NCBI RefSeq assembly: GCF_024169245.1
Contig: NZ_JALJWP010000001.1
Location: 1,054,001 to 1,118,000, forward strand
DNA from: Pseudomonas koreensis
GTDB lineage: Bacteria > Pseudomonadota > Gammaproteobacteria > Pseudomonadales > Pseudomonadaceae
Direction of reading: 5' to 3'
Length of the DNA: 64,000 nt
Positions 43,056 to 53,442 of the stretch are shown here, in pieces (position 1 is the stretch's first letter; each line of letters starts with the position of its first letter). The position numbers were made by a program, and so were the translations under genes. Under the pieces are notes generated by a model. It ran no database searches. It was not told the origin of the DNA and saw only the letters and a list, made by a program, of their open reading frames with translations.

Positions 43056-44549
43056 TTACAGCTTGATCCACGTCGCCTTCAGTTCGGTGTACTTGTCGAA
43101 GGCGTGCAGCGATTTGTCGCGACCGTTGCCCGACTGTTTGAAGCCACCGAACGGCGCGGTCATGTCGCCGCCGTCGTACTGGTTGACCCACACGCTGCCG
43201 GCGCGCAAGGCCTTGGCGGTCAAGTGCGCTTTGGAGATGTCCTGGGTCCACACCGCTGCGGCCAGCCCGTATGGCGTGTCGTTGGCGATCTGGATGGCTT
43301 CTTCGGCGCTATCGAAAGCGATCACCGACAACACCGGGCCGAAAATCTCTTCCTGGGCAATCTTCATCGCATTGCTCACACCATCGAAAATGGTTGGCTC
43401 AACGTAAGTGCCGCCGGTTTCCTGGAGGATGCGCTTGCCGCCGGCGACGAGTTTGGCACCATCGGTGTGACCGGATTCGATGTACGACAGCACGGTGTTC
43501 ATCTGCTGGGTATCGACCAGCGCACCGACGTTGGTCGCCGGATCCAGCGGATTGCCGGGTTTCCAGGTTTTCAGCGCCTCGATCACCATCGGCAGGAATT
43601 TGTCCTTGATCGAGCGCTCGACCAGCAGCCGCGAACCGGCGGTGCAGACTTCGCCCTGGTTGAAGGCGATGGCGCTGGCGGCGGATTCGGCGGCGGCCTG
43701 CAGGTCCGGCGCATCGGCGAAGACGATGTTCGGGCTCTTGCCGCCCGCTTCCAGCCAGACGCGTTTCATGTTCGATTCGCCGGCGTAGACCATCAGTTGC
43801 TTGGCGATCTTGGTCGAACCGGTGAACACCAGCGTGTCGACGTCATTGTGCAGACCCAACGCCTTGCCGACCGTGTGGCCATAGCCCGGCAGCACGTTGA
43901 GCACGCCTTTCGGAATACCCGCCTCAACAGCCAGCGCAGCGATACGGATGGCGGTCAGCGGCGATTTTTCCGATGGCTTGAGGATTACCGAGTTACCGGT
44001 CGACAACGCTGGGCCGAGTTTCCAGCAGGCCATCATCAGCGGGAAGTTCCACGGCACGATAGCGCCGACCACGCCCACCGGCTCACGGGTCACCAGACCC
44101 AATTGATCATGTGGGGTCGCGGCGACTTCATCGTAGATCTTGTCGATCGCTTCACCGCTCCAGCTCAGCGCCTGCGCCGCGCCCGGCACGTCGATGTACA
44201 GCGAATCGCTGATCGGCTTGCCCATGTCGAGGGTCTCCAGCAGCGCCAGTTCTTCGGCGTGCTGTTTCAGCAGGCTGGCGAAGCGGATCATGGTGGCTTT
44301 GCGTTTGGTCGGCGCCAAGCGCGACCAGACGCCGGAATTGAAAGTAGCGCGAGCGTTTTCCACGGCGCGGTCGGCGTCGGCGGCGTCGCAGCTGGCGATC
44401 TTGCCGAGCAGGCGGCCATCGACCGGGCTGATGCATTCGAAGGTTTCGCCGGAGATGGCGTCGGTGTATTCGCCATTCAGAAAGGCGCGGCCTTCGATTT
44501 GCAGATCGCGGGCGCGTTGTTCCCAGTCGGCACGAGTCAGGGTGGTCAT
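43056..44549 (-). CDS. kauB: Gamma-glutamyl-aminobutyraldehyde dehydrogenase, KauB/PuuC-like
   Basis: A 497-aa NAD(P)-dependent aldehyde dehydrogenase. Asn in VPWNFPLMMACWK, the Glu motif LEAGGKSPNIVF and the catalytic Cys in FNQGEVCTAGSRLLVE are all present. Synteny with PA5312 (KauB) and the nearby PuuB-like oxidase and PauR-like regulator point to oxidation of aminoaldehydes in polyamine, arginine or lysine catabolism. Exact substrate preference cannot be read from sequence. Confidence 0.9.
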   Translation of the reverse strand: MTTLTRADWEQRARDLQIEGRAFLNGEYTDAISGETFECISPVDGRLLGKIASCDAADADRAVENARATFNSGVWSRLAPTKRKATMIRFASLLKQHAEELALLETLDMGKPISDSLYIDVPGAAQALSWSGEAIDKIYDEVAATPHDQLGLVTREPVGVVGAIVPWNFPLMMACWKLGPALSTGNSVILKPSEKSPLTAIRIAALAVEAGIPKGVLNVLPGYGHTVGKALGLHNDVDTLVFTGSTKIAKQLMVYAGESNMKRVWLEAGGKSPNIVFADAPDLQAAAESAASAIAFNQGEVCTAGSRLLVERSIKDKFLPMVIEALKTWKPGNPLDPATNVGALVDTQQMNTVLSYIESGHTDGAKLVAGGKRILQETGGTYVEPTIFDGVSNAMKIAQEEIFGPVLSVIAFDSAEEAIQIANDTPYGLAAAVWTQDISKAHLTAKALRAGSVWVNQYDGGDMTAPFGGFKQSGNGRDKSLHAFDKYTELKATWIKL

Positions 44550-44785
44550 TCGGGTGTCCTCCTCTTATTGAATACGAGCACCACAAGCGCTGCGGTGCTG
44601 TTCAAGAATTCTGCCCGGCCAGCCTGCACTTTCGGCCCGAGGCACCCGCCACCCTAAACCAGCGGCCGGGTTTGTTTCAATATATTTGACATAAGCTGGC
44701 CATACGGCCTTGCGGTGTTCATTTTAATAAACATAGACTTCGGCTCATTCCAGCCCACGCGTCGTCATTAGCGGAGAAAACAACA

Positions 44786-45148
44786 ATGAACATCCACAAC
44801 GTCGTCGACATCAGCCTCGCCAGCAGCGAAGCCGAGCGCTATCGCCCGGATCCGGCGAAAGTACTCAAGGGCGACCCTGAGCAGGCGGTGTTCCATCAAT
44901 ACGACAGCCCTTGTGGGCAAATGGGCGTGGGAGTGTGGGAAGGCGCGGTGGGTCAGTGGACGGTGAATTACACCGAGCATGAATACTGCGAAATCCTTCA
45001 GGGCGTATCGGTATTGCGTGACAGCGATGGCAATGCCAAGACCTTGCGGGTTGGCGACCGGTTTGTAATTCCGGCGGGGTTTCGTGGTACCTGGGAAGTG
45101 CTTGAGGCTTGCCGCAAGGTTTATGTGATCTTCGAACAGAAGGCTTGA
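44786..45148 (+). CDS. Cupin domain protein
   Basis: A 120-aa single-domain cupin of the DUF861 type. Motif 1 is VNYTEHEYCEILQGVSVL, and motif 2 is GDRFVIPAGFRGTWEVLE. Metal-binding residues are partly kept (Glu, His). DUF861 proteins are often found with catabolic enzymes; this one diverges from kauB, so it may be coexpressed or coregulated. No specific reaction can be assigned. Confidence 0.85.
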   Translation: MNIHNVVDISLASSEAERYRPDPAKVLKGDPEQAVFHQYDSPCGQMGVGVWEGAVGQWTVNYTEHEYCEILQGVSVLRDSDGNAKTLRVGDRFVIPAGFRGTWEVLEACRKVYVIFEQKA

Positions 45149-45174
45149 GTTTTTCGCTGATTTTACCGGCCTTT

Positions 45175-45240
45175 TCGCGAGCAAGCTCGCTCCCACATTC
45201 CTACCGCATTCCATTGTGGGAGCGAGCTTGCTCGCGAAGG
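45175..45240. repeat. REP pair (TGTGGGAGCGAGCTTGCTCGCGA type)
   Basis: Close inverted units TCGCGAGCAAGCTCGCTCCC and GGGAGCGAGCTTGCTCGCGA separated by about 26 bases. Central bases differ slightly from the CCTGC type (CTTGC). Confidence 0.88.
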
Positions 45241-45272
45241 CGTCAGGACAGGCGACACAAAAATCGAGGCAA

Positions 45273-45308
45273 CAAAAAAGGCCCGTATCGTGAGATACGG
45301 GCCTTTTT
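45273..45308 (-). terminator. Rho-independent terminator of rpmB-rpmG
   Basis: AAAAAAGGCCCGTATC pairs with GATACGGGCCTTTTTT, with a GTGA loop. It lies 20 bases past the rpmG stop and would work in both directions. Confidence 0.9.
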
Positions 45309-45327
45309 TGTAAGTCAGGAAAATCAA

Positions 45328-45483
45328 TTACTTGATTTTGCCTTCCTTGTACATCACGTGCTTGCGAACAACCGGATCATATTTCTTGATCTCGATTTTG
45401 TCCGGGGTAGTACGCTTGTTCTTGTCGGTAGTGTAGAAGTGACCAGTACCGGCGCTCGAGATCAAACGAATCAATTCACGCAT
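45328..45483 (-). CDS. rpmG: 50S ribosomal protein L33
   Basis: A 51-aa protein opening [20 protein letters not shown] and ending in KEGKIK, the usual L33 sequence for proteobacteria. The zinc-binding cysteines of the C+ form are absent, so this is the zinc-free form. It follows rpmB by 11 bases. Confidence 0.96.
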   Translation of the reverse strand: MRELIRLISSAGTGHFYTTDKNKRTTPDKIEIKKYDPVVRKHVMYKEGKIK

Positions 45484-45494
45484 GATTAGCTCCC

Positions 45495-45728
45495 TTAAAT
45501 CTTGCCATCGCGGCGAAGTTCGGCGAGCACGACAGTGATGCCACGCTTGTCGATGATACGCATGCCTTTGGCAGATACGCGCAGACGCACAAAACGTTTC
45601 TCTTCTTCAACCCAGAAGCGGTGATGCTGCAGGTTCGGCAGGAAACGACGACGGGTTTTGTTGTTTGCGTGGGAAATGTTATTCCCAGTCACCGGACCCT
45701 TACCGGTAACTTGACATACTCTCGACAT
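45495..45728 (-). CDS. rpmB: 50S ribosomal protein L28
   Basis: A 77-aa L28 with the signature [20 protein letters not shown] and the basic segment [18 protein letters not shown]. Length is normal. It is the first gene of the rpmB-rpmG operon. The leader contains a CCAACCC / GGGTTGG hairpin at 45754-45772, about 25 bases before the ATG, possibly involved in feedback control. Confidence 0.96.
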   Translation of the reverse strand: MSRVCQVTGKGPVTGNNISHANNKTRRRFLPNLQHHRFWVEEEKRFVRLRVSAKGMRIIDKRGITVVLAELRRDGKI

Positions 45729-46174
45729 GCCTCAGCCCTCTAAAACCACATGCCCAACCCGGCATGGGTTGGCCGCTTAATCTCTCAGTCATTTGGCGCC
45801 AGGCGCCGCGTTTCTTTAGAGGTCTTACCGGCTACACCTACAGTGAAGGAACCGGGCCCCTAGAAAAGAGCGCTGCTTTATACCAGAAAGACCGGGGTGC
45901 AACAACAATCGGTGTGCAATCAATCGGAAAAGGGGCGATTTTTTCCGCCTCAGGTGCCTTGAATAAAGGCCGCGACGAGTTTTGACCACTCGTCGCAGAA
46001 TTCCCGCCCTACAGACGATTCAGACTTTCCATCTGGCTGTCAGCGCTCGAAACCGCGCAAGACTGCGCCTGAAAATGCAAAAAGGGGATAGTCATTTGCA
46101 ATTCAGAGCTCTAGGGTAGGACTTTTCCAGACTGCACTTGCAGATGGGCCTTCGATCTGTAAAGGAAACCGACC
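45729..46174. other. Intergenic region between rpmB and the solute-binding protein gene
   Basis: This 446-base divergent gap holds the rpmB promoter and leader. A 73-codon frame at 45764-45985 overlaps the promoter and leader and has no family resemblance, so it was not called. The region nearest 46174 should hold the binding-protein promoter, but I cannot place it. Confidence 0.55.
45877..45905 (-). promoter_or_regulatory. Sigma-70 promoter of rpmB-rpmG
   Basis: On the minus strand TTGTTG (-35) and TATAAA (-10) are spaced 17 bases apart. The bases following the -10 are GC-rich (GCAGCGC), as in stringently controlled promoters. Transcription would start near 45870, leaving a leader of about 140 bases. 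Confidence 0.6.
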
Positions 46175-47761
46175 ATGCGCCTCGCTGCCCTACCCCTGTT
46201 GCTCGCCCCGCTCCTGCTGAGCCCCCTCGCCCAGGCCGCCGCTTTGAGCGTGTGTACCGAGGCCAGCCCTGAAGGGTTCGACGTGGTGCAGTACAACTCG
46301 TTGACCACCACCAACGCTTCAGCTGACGTACTGATGAACCGTCTGGTGGATTTCGACACCGCCAGTGGCAAGGTCATCCCGAGCCTGGCCGACAGCTGGG
46401 AGGTCAGCACTGATGGCCTGACGTATGTATTCAAGCTGCACCCGCAGGTGAAATTTCATACAACCGATTACTTCAAGCCGAGCCGCGAGCTGAGTGCCGA
46501 AGACGTCAAATTCAGCTTCGACCGCATGCTCGACCCGGCCAACCCGTGGCACAAAGTCGCCCAGAGTGGTTTCCCGCATGCGCAGTCGATGCAACTGCCG
46601 ACCCTGATCAAGAAAATCGATGCCCTCGATCCGCTTACCGTGCGCTTCACTCTTGATCACCCGGATTCGACCTTTCTCGCGACCCTGAGCATGGGTTTCG
46701 CCTCGATCTACTCTGCTGAATACGCCGACAAGCTGATGAAGGCTGGTGCCACCGACAAACTCAACAGCCAGCCGATCGGCACTGGCCCGTTCGTGTTCAA
46801 TCGCTTCCAGAAAGACGCGGCGATCCGTTACAAGGCCAACCCGGATTACTTCCATGGCAAGCCTGCCGTCGACCCGCTGATCTTCGCCATCACGCCGGAC
46901 GCCAACGTGCGCCTGCAAAAGCTGCGGCGCAATGAATGCCAGATCGCCCTGTCGCCAAAGCCGTTGGACGTACAGGCCGCGCTGAAAGAACCAACACTGA
47001 AAGTCGAAAAGACTGACGCGTTCATGACCGCTTTCGTGGGCATCAACAGCCAGCATCCGCCGCTGGACAAGCCGGAAGTACGCCAGGCGATCAACCTCGC
47101 TTTCGACAAGGCCAACTACATCAAGGCCGTGTTCGAAGACACTGCCGAAGCGGCCAATGGTCCTTACCCGCCAAACACCTGGAGCTACGCGAAGAACCTG
47201 CCCGGCTATCCGCACGACGTAGCCAAAGCCAAGGCGCTGCTGGCCAAGGCCGGATTGAAAGATGGATTCCAGACCACGATCTGGACGCGCCCATCGGGCA
47301 GTCTGCTGAACCCGAACCCGAGCCTCGGCGCGCAGATGCTGCAATCGGACCTCGCCGAGATCGGCATTCAGGCGGAGATCCGGGTGATCGAATGGGGCGA
47401 GCTGATTCGCCGCGCCAAGGCCGGCGAACATGACCTGCTGTTCATGGGCTGGGCCGGCGATAACGGCGACCCGGACAACTTCCTCACCCCGCAGTTTTCC
47501 TGCGCCGCAGTGAAGTCCGGCACCAACTTTGCGCGGTACTGCAACGCCGATCTGGACAAGCTGATCAGCGCCGGCAAAACCACCAGCGAACAAGGCGTAC
47601 GCACCAAGCTGTATGAACAGGCCCAGGCGCAGATCCAGCAGCAGGCATTGTGGCTGCCACTGGCGCACCCGACGGCCTACGCACTGACGCGCAAGGATGT
47701 TCAGGGTTACTCGGTGAGCCCGTTCGGCCGGCAGGACTACTCCAAGGTCAGCCTCAAATAA
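46175..47761 (+). CDS. Peptide-type ABC transporter substrate-binding protein
   Basis: A 528-aa periplasmic binding protein of the DppA/OppA class. A signal peptide (residues 1-21, ending AQA) precedes the domain, which shows CTEASPEGFDVVQYNS, IPSLADSWEVSTDGLTYVFKL, GTGPFVFNRF and FMGWAGDNGDPDNFL. Dipeptides are the likely ligand class. No permease or ATPase genes are adjacent, so it must work with a transporter encoded elsewhere. The RBS is AAAGGAAA. Confidence 0.9.
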   Translation: MRLAALPLLLAPLLLSPLAQAAALSVCTEASPEGFDVVQYNSLTTTNASADVLMNRLVDFDTASGKVIPSLADSWEVSTDGLTYVFKLHPQVKFHTTDYFKPSRELSAEDVKFSFDRMLDPANPWHKVAQSGFPHAQSMQLPTLIKKIDALDPLTVRFTLDHPDSTFLATLSMGFASIYSAEYADKLMKAGATDKLNSQPIGTGPFVFNRFQKDAAIRYKANPDYFHGKPAVDPLIFAITPDANVRLQKLRRNECQIALSPKPLDVQAALKEPTLKVEKTDAFMTAFVGINSQHPPLDKPEVRQAINLAFDKANYIKAVFEDTAEAANGPYPPNTWSYAKNLPGYPHDVAKAKALLAKAGLKDGFQTTIWTRPSGSLLNPNPSLGAQMLQSDLAEIGIQAEIRVIEWGELIRRAKAGEHDLLFMGWAGDNGDPDNFLTPQFSCAAVKSGTNFARYCNADLDKLISAGKTTSEQGVRTKLYEQAQAQIQQQALWLPLAHPTAYALTRKDVQGYSVSPFGRQDYSKVSLK

Positions 47762-47794
47762 CCTGACCAACGCAAGACCTGAGGATGCAATCAG

Positions 47795-47886
47795 CCTGTG
47801 GGAGCGAGCTTGCTCGCGAAAGCGGTCTGTCAGTAAATATTATGCTGACTGACACGACGCCTTCGCGAGCAAGCTCGCTCCCACAG
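47795..47886. repeat. REP pair (TGTGGGAGCGAGCTTGCTCGCGA type)
   Basis: Inverted units CTGTGGGAGCGAGCTTGCTC and GAGCAAGCTCGCTCCCACAG, between the convergent binding-protein and radC genes. Confidence 0.9.
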
Positions 47887-47909
47887 TGGATTTGCACCGT
47901 TTTCGAGAG

Positions 47910-48584
47910 TTACATCCAGCCACACTCGGCCATCGACAGCGGTTCGCCGTCACCAACGATGAAGTGATCGAGCACCCGCACGTCTATCAGCTCCAGGGTT
48001 TTCTGCAGACGCTTGGTGAGCAGCCGATCCGCCTGGCTCGGATCGGTATTGCCCGACGGATGGTTGTGACACAGGATCACCGCCGCGGCGTTATTGGCCA
48101 GCGCGCGCTTCACTACTTCCCGGGGATGCACGCTGGTGTTGTCGATCGAGCCGCGAAACAGTGCCTCGAAGTTCAGCACCTGATGTTTTGAATCAAGAAA
48201 CAGGCAGCCGAACACCTCGTGCGGTTCATGCCGCAGCATCGCCTTCAGGTAATCGCGTACGACCTGAGGATTTTCCAGTGCCGGTTTCTGCCGTGAGCGC
48301 TCGGCCAGATGGCGCTTGCTCATCTCCTGAGCGGCTTGCAACTGAGCGAACTTGGCCGGGCCGAGGCCCATTTGTTTGCTGAATGCGTCCTGATCGGCCT
48401 CGAGCAACAAACGCAGGCCGCCGAATTGCATCAGCAGATGTCTGGCGAGGTCCACGGCGCTTTTTCCGGGCAATCCGGTGCGCAGAAAAATTGCCAGTAA
48501 CTCGGCGTCCGAAAGACTCCCCGCTCCATGTTCCAACAACCGTTCCCGTGGCCGTTCCGCCGCCGGCCAATCGCGAATACTCAT
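47910..48584 (-). CDS. radC: DNA repair protein RadC (JAB/MPN domain)
   Basis: A 224-aa RadC. An N-terminal helix-hairpin-helix region ([20 protein letters not shown]) precedes a JAMM metalloprotease-like domain with the zinc motif [14 protein letters not shown]. Despite the name, its role in repair is doubtful. The start at 48584 ([12 protein letters not shown]) matches the family and has GGAGG upstream; longer in-frame versions overlap coaBC. It is divergent from coaBC, as in many gamma-proteobacteria. Confidence 0.93.
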   Translation of the reverse strand: MSIRDWPAAERPRERLLEHGAGSLSDAELLAIFLRTGLPGKSAVDLARHLLMQFGGLRLLLEADQDAFSKQMGLGPAKFAQLQAAQEMSKRHLAERSRQKPALENPQVVRDYLKAMLRHEPHEVFGCLFLDSKHQVLNFEALFRGSIDNTSVHPREVVKRALANNAAAVILCHNHPSGNTDPSQADRLLTKRLQKTLELIDVRVLDHFIVGDGEPLSMAECGWM

Positions 48585-48717
48585 AGCACCTCCTTGTCTG
48601 TGGGCGCCGCTGTTCCGTAGCGGTCGCTGTGATATCGTAGCCCATCTTTTTGGCGGTCGATTCAACCCTGGGGAGGGGCATCGCACCGCAGTCATCAACG
48701 AAATGAAAGGCAGACCT

Positions 48718-49926
48718 ATGCAGCGGCTGTATCGGAAACGCATCGTTCTGGGCGTCGGCGGCGGCATTGCGGCCTACAAGAGCGCCGATCTGGTTCGCCG
48801 CCTGATCGACCAGGGTGCCGAAGTGCGCGTGGTCATGACCCATGGCGGCGCCGAGTTCATCACCCCGCTGACCATGCAGGCCCTGTCGGGCCACCCGGTT
48901 CACCTCGACTTGCTCGACCCCGCCGCCGAAGCCGCCATGGGCCATATCGAGCTGGCGAAATGGGCCGATCTGGTGCTGATCGCTCCGGCCACCGCCGACC
49001 TGATCGCCCGCCTGGCCCAGGGCATTGCCAACGATCTGCTGACCACACTGGTGCTGGCCACCGACGCCGTGGTTGCTGTCGCGCCAGCGATGAACCAGGC
49101 GATGTGGCGCGATCCGGCGACCCAGGCCAACCTGCAACTGCTGGAAAGCCGTGGCCTGAAGACTTTCGGCCCGGCCTCGGGCAGCCAGGCCTGCGGCGAC
49201 GTCGGCATGGGCCGCATGATGGAAGCCACCGATCTGGCGCTGCTCGCCGCCGATTGCTTCCAGCGCCTGGCCCTGACCGGCAAGCATGTGGTGATCACCG
49301 CCGGCCCGACCCAGGAAAACATCGACCCGGTGCGCTACATCACCAACCACAGCTCCGGCAAAATGGGCTTTGCCCTCGCCGAAGCAGCCGTGGAAGCCGG
49401 CGCCCGTGTCACCCTGATCAGCGGCCCGGTGCACCTGCCGACGCCGGATCGGGTCACCCGTATCGATGTGGTCAGCGCCCGCGACATGCTCGCCGCCTGC
49501 GAATCGGCCATGCCTTGCGATGTGTTCATCTCGTCGGCAGCGGTGGCGGACTACCGCCCTGAAGTCGTCGCGCCGCATAAGCTCAAGAAAGATCCTACGA
49601 GCGGTGACGGCTTCGTCCTGCAAATGGTGCGCAACCCGGACATCCTTGCCACCATCGCGACCCGTCCCGACCGTCCGTTCAGTGTTGGCTTCGCTGCCGA
49701 AACCGAACACCTGCTCGACTACGCTGCACGCAAGCTGAAGGACAAGAATCTCGATCTGATCGTCGCCAACGACGTCGCCAACCCGAGCATCGGTTTCAAC
49801 AGCGAAGAAAACGCCTGCAGCGTCATCGACCGTGAGCTGCACGCCACGGTTTTCGCCCAGACCAGCAAGAGCAAGATCGCTCGCCAACTGGTCACTTTTA
49901 TCGCCGAACGTCTGAACCAGGTTTAA
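48718..49926 (+). CDS. coaBC: Bifunctional phosphopantothenoylcysteine decarboxylase/synthetase
   Basis: A 402-aa CoaBC (formerly Dfp). The N-terminal decarboxylase half has the FMN motif [15 protein letters not shown], catalytic His in [18 protein letters not shown] and the catalytic Cys in [11 protein letters not shown]. The C-terminal ligase half has [20 protein letters not shown] and [12 protein letters not shown]. It makes 4'-phosphopantetheine for coenzyme A. The start at 48718 ([12 protein letters not shown]) fits; an ATG five codons upstream is possible. Confidence 0.95.
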   Translation: MQRLYRKRIVLGVGGGIAAYKSADLVRRLIDQGAEVRVVMTHGGAEFITPLTMQALSGHPVHLDLLDPAAEAAMGHIELAKWADLVLIAPATADLIARLAQGIANDLLTTLVLATDAVVAVAPAMNQAMWRDPATQANLQLLESRGLKTFGPASGSQACGDVGMGRMMEATDLALLAADCFQRLALTGKHVVITAGPTQENIDPVRYITNHSSGKMGFALAEAAVEAGARVTLISGPVHLPTPDRVTRIDVVSARDMLAACESAMPCDVFISSAAVADYRPEVVAPHKLKKDPTSGDGFVLQMVRNPDILATIATRPDRPFSVGFAAETEHLLDYAARKLKDKNLDLIVANDVANPSIGFNSEENACSVIDRELHATVFAQTSKSKIARQLVTFIAERLNQV

Positions 49927-49931
49927 TTTAC

Positions 49932-50387
49932 ATGCACGCTTTGCAAGCCAAGATCCTCGATCCACGCATCGGTACCGAATTCCCGCTGCCGCAATACGCC
50001 ACGCCGGGCTCCGCCGGCCTCGACCTGCGCGCCATGCTGGAACAGGACATCGTGATCAAACCGGGTGAAACCGTGCTGATCCCCACCGGCCTGTCGGTGT
50101 ACATCGGTGACCCGAACCTCGCTGCACTGATCCTGCCGCGCTCGGGCATGGGCCACAAACACGGCATCGTCCTGGGCAACCTGGTCGGCCTGATCGACTC
50201 CGATTACCAGGGGCCGCTGATGGTCTCCTGCTGGAACCGCGGCCAGAGCGACTTCACCATGACCGTCGGCGAACGTCTGGCGCAACTGGTGCTGGTACCG
50301 GTGGTGCAGGCGCATTTCGAAATGGTCGAGGAATTCGTCGAAACCGAACGTGGCACCGGCGGCTTCGGGCATACCGGCACCAAGTAA
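49932..50387 (+). CDS. dut: Deoxyuridine 5'-triphosphate nucleotidohydrolase
   Basis: A 151-aa trimeric dUTPase. Its five motifs are present: [45 protein letters not shown] and [11 protein letters not shown]. It removes dUTP and supplies dUMP for thymidylate. It follows coaBC by 5 bases, the conserved coaBC-dut pair. Confidence 0.96.
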   Translation: MHALQAKILDPRIGTEFPLPQYATPGSAGLDLRAMLEQDIVIKPGETVLIPTGLSVYIGDPNLAALILPRSGMGHKHGIVLGNLVGLIDSDYQGPLMVSCWNRGQSDFTMTVGERLAQLVLVPVVQAHFEMVEEFVETERGTGGFGHTGTK

Positions 50388-50399
50388 TCGGATACGCCC

Positions 50400-50479
50400 C
50401 TGTAGGAGCTGCCGCAGGCCGCGATCTTTTGATCTTGAAAAACAAAGTCAAAAGATCGCAGCCTGCGGCAGCTCCTACA
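50400..50479. repeat. REP pair (GTAGGAGCTGCCGCAGGCTG type)
   Basis: Inverted units CTGTAGGAGCTGCCGCAGGC and GCCTGCGGCAGCTCCTACA around the core GATCTTTTGATC, between dut and algC. Confidence 0.88.
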
Positions 50480-50682
50480 CGGAAATTTGTGCAGATTCGC
50501 CTGAACGGTTAAGCGCGGAAAATCAAGGTTTTGCCGGTCGCGAGCCCGGTCCGCCGAGGCATCATGGCCCTTTCATAGCACGAACTCTCTGCGGAAAACG
50601 CCGTCATACCCTTCAGTTTGAGCCTGCCGTCGAAGATTTCGCCGGTCTGTCCCGCCCTTTTCGAGATGGAGCATTTCCGCAG

Positions 50683-52080
50683 ATGAACACCCCCGCCAAG
50701 ATCGCCCCGAAGCTGCCTGACAGCATTTTCCGCGCCTACGACATTCGTGGCACCGTGCCAGAATTCCTCAACGGTGAAACCGCCTATTGGATCGGTCGCG
50801 CCATCGGCTCGCAGAGCCTGGCCCAGGGCGAACCGAACGTGTCGGTCGGTCGCGACGGTCGCCTGTCCGGCCCGGAGCTGGTCGCGGAACTCATTCGCGG
50901 CATCGCCGAGAGCGGTTGCCACGTCAGCGATGTCGGCCTGGTGCCGACGCCGGCGCTGTACTACGCCGCCAACGTACTGGCCGGCAAGTCCGGGGTGATG
51001 CTCACCGGCAGCCATAACCCGTCCAATTACAACGGCTTCAAGATCGTGATCGCCGGCGACACCCTCGCCAACGAACAGATTCAAGTGCTGCACGAGCGCA
51101 TCAAGAACAATGACCTGAGCAGCGGCCAGGGCAGCGTCACTCAGGTCGAAATCCTCGACCGCTACAACACCGAAATCGTCCAGGACATCAAACTGGCCCG
51201 CCGCCTGAAAGTCGTGGTCGACTGCGGCAACGGCGCGGCCGGCGTGATCGCCCCGCAACTGATCGAAGCGCTGAACTGCGAAGTCATCCCGCTGTTCTGC
51301 GAAGTCGACGGCAACTTCCCGAACCATCATCCGGATCCGGGCAAACCGGAAAACCTCGTCGACCTGATTGCCAAGGTCAAAGAGACCAACGCCGATATCG
51401 GCCTGGCCTTCGACGGCGACGGTGACCGCGTCGGTGTGGTAACCAACACCGGCAGCATCGTCTACCCGGATCGTCTGCTGATGCTGTTCGCCCGCGATGT
51501 GGTGGCGCGCAACCCGGACGCGGAAATCATCTTCGACGTTAAATGCACCCGTCGTCTGGTGCCGCTGATCAAGGAATACGGCGGCCGGCCGCTAATGTGG
51601 AAGACCGGTCACTCGTTGATCAAGAAGAAAATGAAACAATCCGGCGCGCTGTTGGCCGGCGAAATGAGCGGGCACATCTTCTTCAAGGAACGCTGGTTCG
51701 GTTTCGACGACGGCATCTACAGCGCCGCGCGTCTGCTGGAGATCCTCAGCAAGGAAAAATCCACCGCGGAAGAGCTGTTTGCGACCTTCCCGAACGATAT
51801 TTCCACGCCGGAAATCAATATCCATGTGACCGAAGAGAGCAAATTCAGCATCATTGATGCACTGCACGATGCTCAGTGGGGCGAAGGCGCCGACCTGACC
51901 ACCATTGACGGCGTGCGGGTCGATTACGCCAAAGGCTGGGGCCTGGTGCGCGCATCCAACACCACACCGGTGCTGGTGCTGCGCTTCGAGGCCGATGACG
52001 AGGCTGAATTGCAGCGCATCAAGGATGTGTTCCACGCCCAACTGAAACGCGTTGCACCTGATCTCCAACTACCGTTCTGA
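50683..52080 (+). CDS. algC: Phosphomannomutase/phosphoglucomutase AlgC
   Basis: A 465-aa alpha-D-phosphohexomutase. The phosphoserine is Ser110 in TGSHNPSNYNG, the metal loop is DGDGDR, the sugar-binding loop is GEMSGHIFF, and the phosphate-binding loop is RASNTTPVLV. AlgC makes mannose-1-P and glucose-1-P for alginate, LPS and rhamnolipids. The start at 50683 gives the usual N-terminus; the frame is open for 111 codons further upstream through the REP, but that extension shows no family resemblance. Confidence 0.95.
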   Translation: MNTPAKIAPKLPDSIFRAYDIRGTVPEFLNGETAYWIGRAIGSQSLAQGEPNVSVGRDGRLSGPELVAELIRGIAESGCHVSDVGLVPTPALYYAANVLAGKSGVMLTGSHNPSNYNGFKIVIAGDTLANEQIQVLHERIKNNDLSSGQGSVTQVEILDRYNTEIVQDIKLARRLKVVVDCGNGAAGVIAPQLIEALNCEVIPLFCEVDGNFPNHHPDPGKPENLVDLIAKVKETNADIGLAFDGDGDRVGVVTNTGSIVYPDRLLMLFARDVVARNPDAEIIFDVKCTRRLVPLIKEYGGRPLMWKTGHSLIKKKMKQSGALLAGEMSGHIFFKERWFGFDDGIYSAARLLEILSKEKSTAEELFATFPNDISTPEINIHVTEESKFSIIDALHDAQWGEGADLTTIDGVRVDYAKGWGLVRASNTTPVLVLRFEADDEAELQRIKDVFHAQLKRVAPDLQLPF

Positions 52081-52097
52081 TCCACCCGGAGCCCTGA

Positions 52098-53003
<906 letters not shown>

Positions 53004-53021
53004 TGGCTGATCGCTGAAAGC

Positions 53022-53112
53022 AAAAGATCGCAGCCTTCGGCAGCTCCTACAGGGATTTCGCACTTACGGAAATCCGCTTTTGTAGGAGCTGCCGCAGGCT
53101 GCGATCTTTTTT
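53022..53112. repeat. REP pair (GTAGGAGCTGCCGAAGGCTG type)
   Basis: Inverted units AAAAGATCGCAGCCTTCGGC and GTAGGAGCTGCCGCAGGCTG; the right end runs into TTTTTT, so it could also end argB transcription. Confidence 0.88.
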
Positions 53113-53212
53113 GTGCGCGCAGGAAACGCCTGACTTAACACTGCGAAACGTCCGACATCTCTTCAGAATAAATCTCCCTAGGATCTTCCTCTCATCCAGC
53201 GGAGATCTTCCC

Positions 53213-53425
53213 ATGCAAAAAGACAGCGTTCCTTACGGCAGTGACATTTCAGCAGGTACTTATGCCTGCGTGGACTGTGGCCGAGAGTATTCAGCCCCGT
53301 CACGAAAATCGATGCCACCCTGCCCTGATTTCACAGAAGCCTCCCATCCTCTCAAAGGCTGGAAAGTGCTGCGTGGCCAGGGAGATGCGCCTCAGGATCC
53401 CTACCCAGCCGCCAGCGACAAATAA
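53213..53425 (+). CDS. Small zinc-ribbon protein
   Basis: A 70-aa protein with a C-x2-C ... C ribbon-like pattern (YACVDCGREYSAPSRKSMPPC) and a polar tail. A GGAG box lies about 8 bases before the ATG at 53213; a longer in-frame start at 53111 overlaps the REP and was rejected. The function is unknown. It lies 17 bases before the 190-aa gene, possibly the same transcript. Confidence 0.7.
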   Translation: MQKDSVPYGSDISAGTYACVDCGREYSAPSRKSMPPCPDFTEASHPLKGWKVLRGQGDAPQDPYPAASDK

Positions 53426-53442
53426 TCCGGAGCGCCTGATCC

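Noticed and set aside
45764..45985. A 73-codon frame upstream of rpmB
   Set aside because: It overlaps the rpmB promoter and leader on the opposite strand and resembles no family.
50350..50682. A 111-residue N-terminal extension of AlgC
   Set aside because: The frame is open by chance through a REP; AlgC proteins normally begin near MNTPAKIAPKLPDS.
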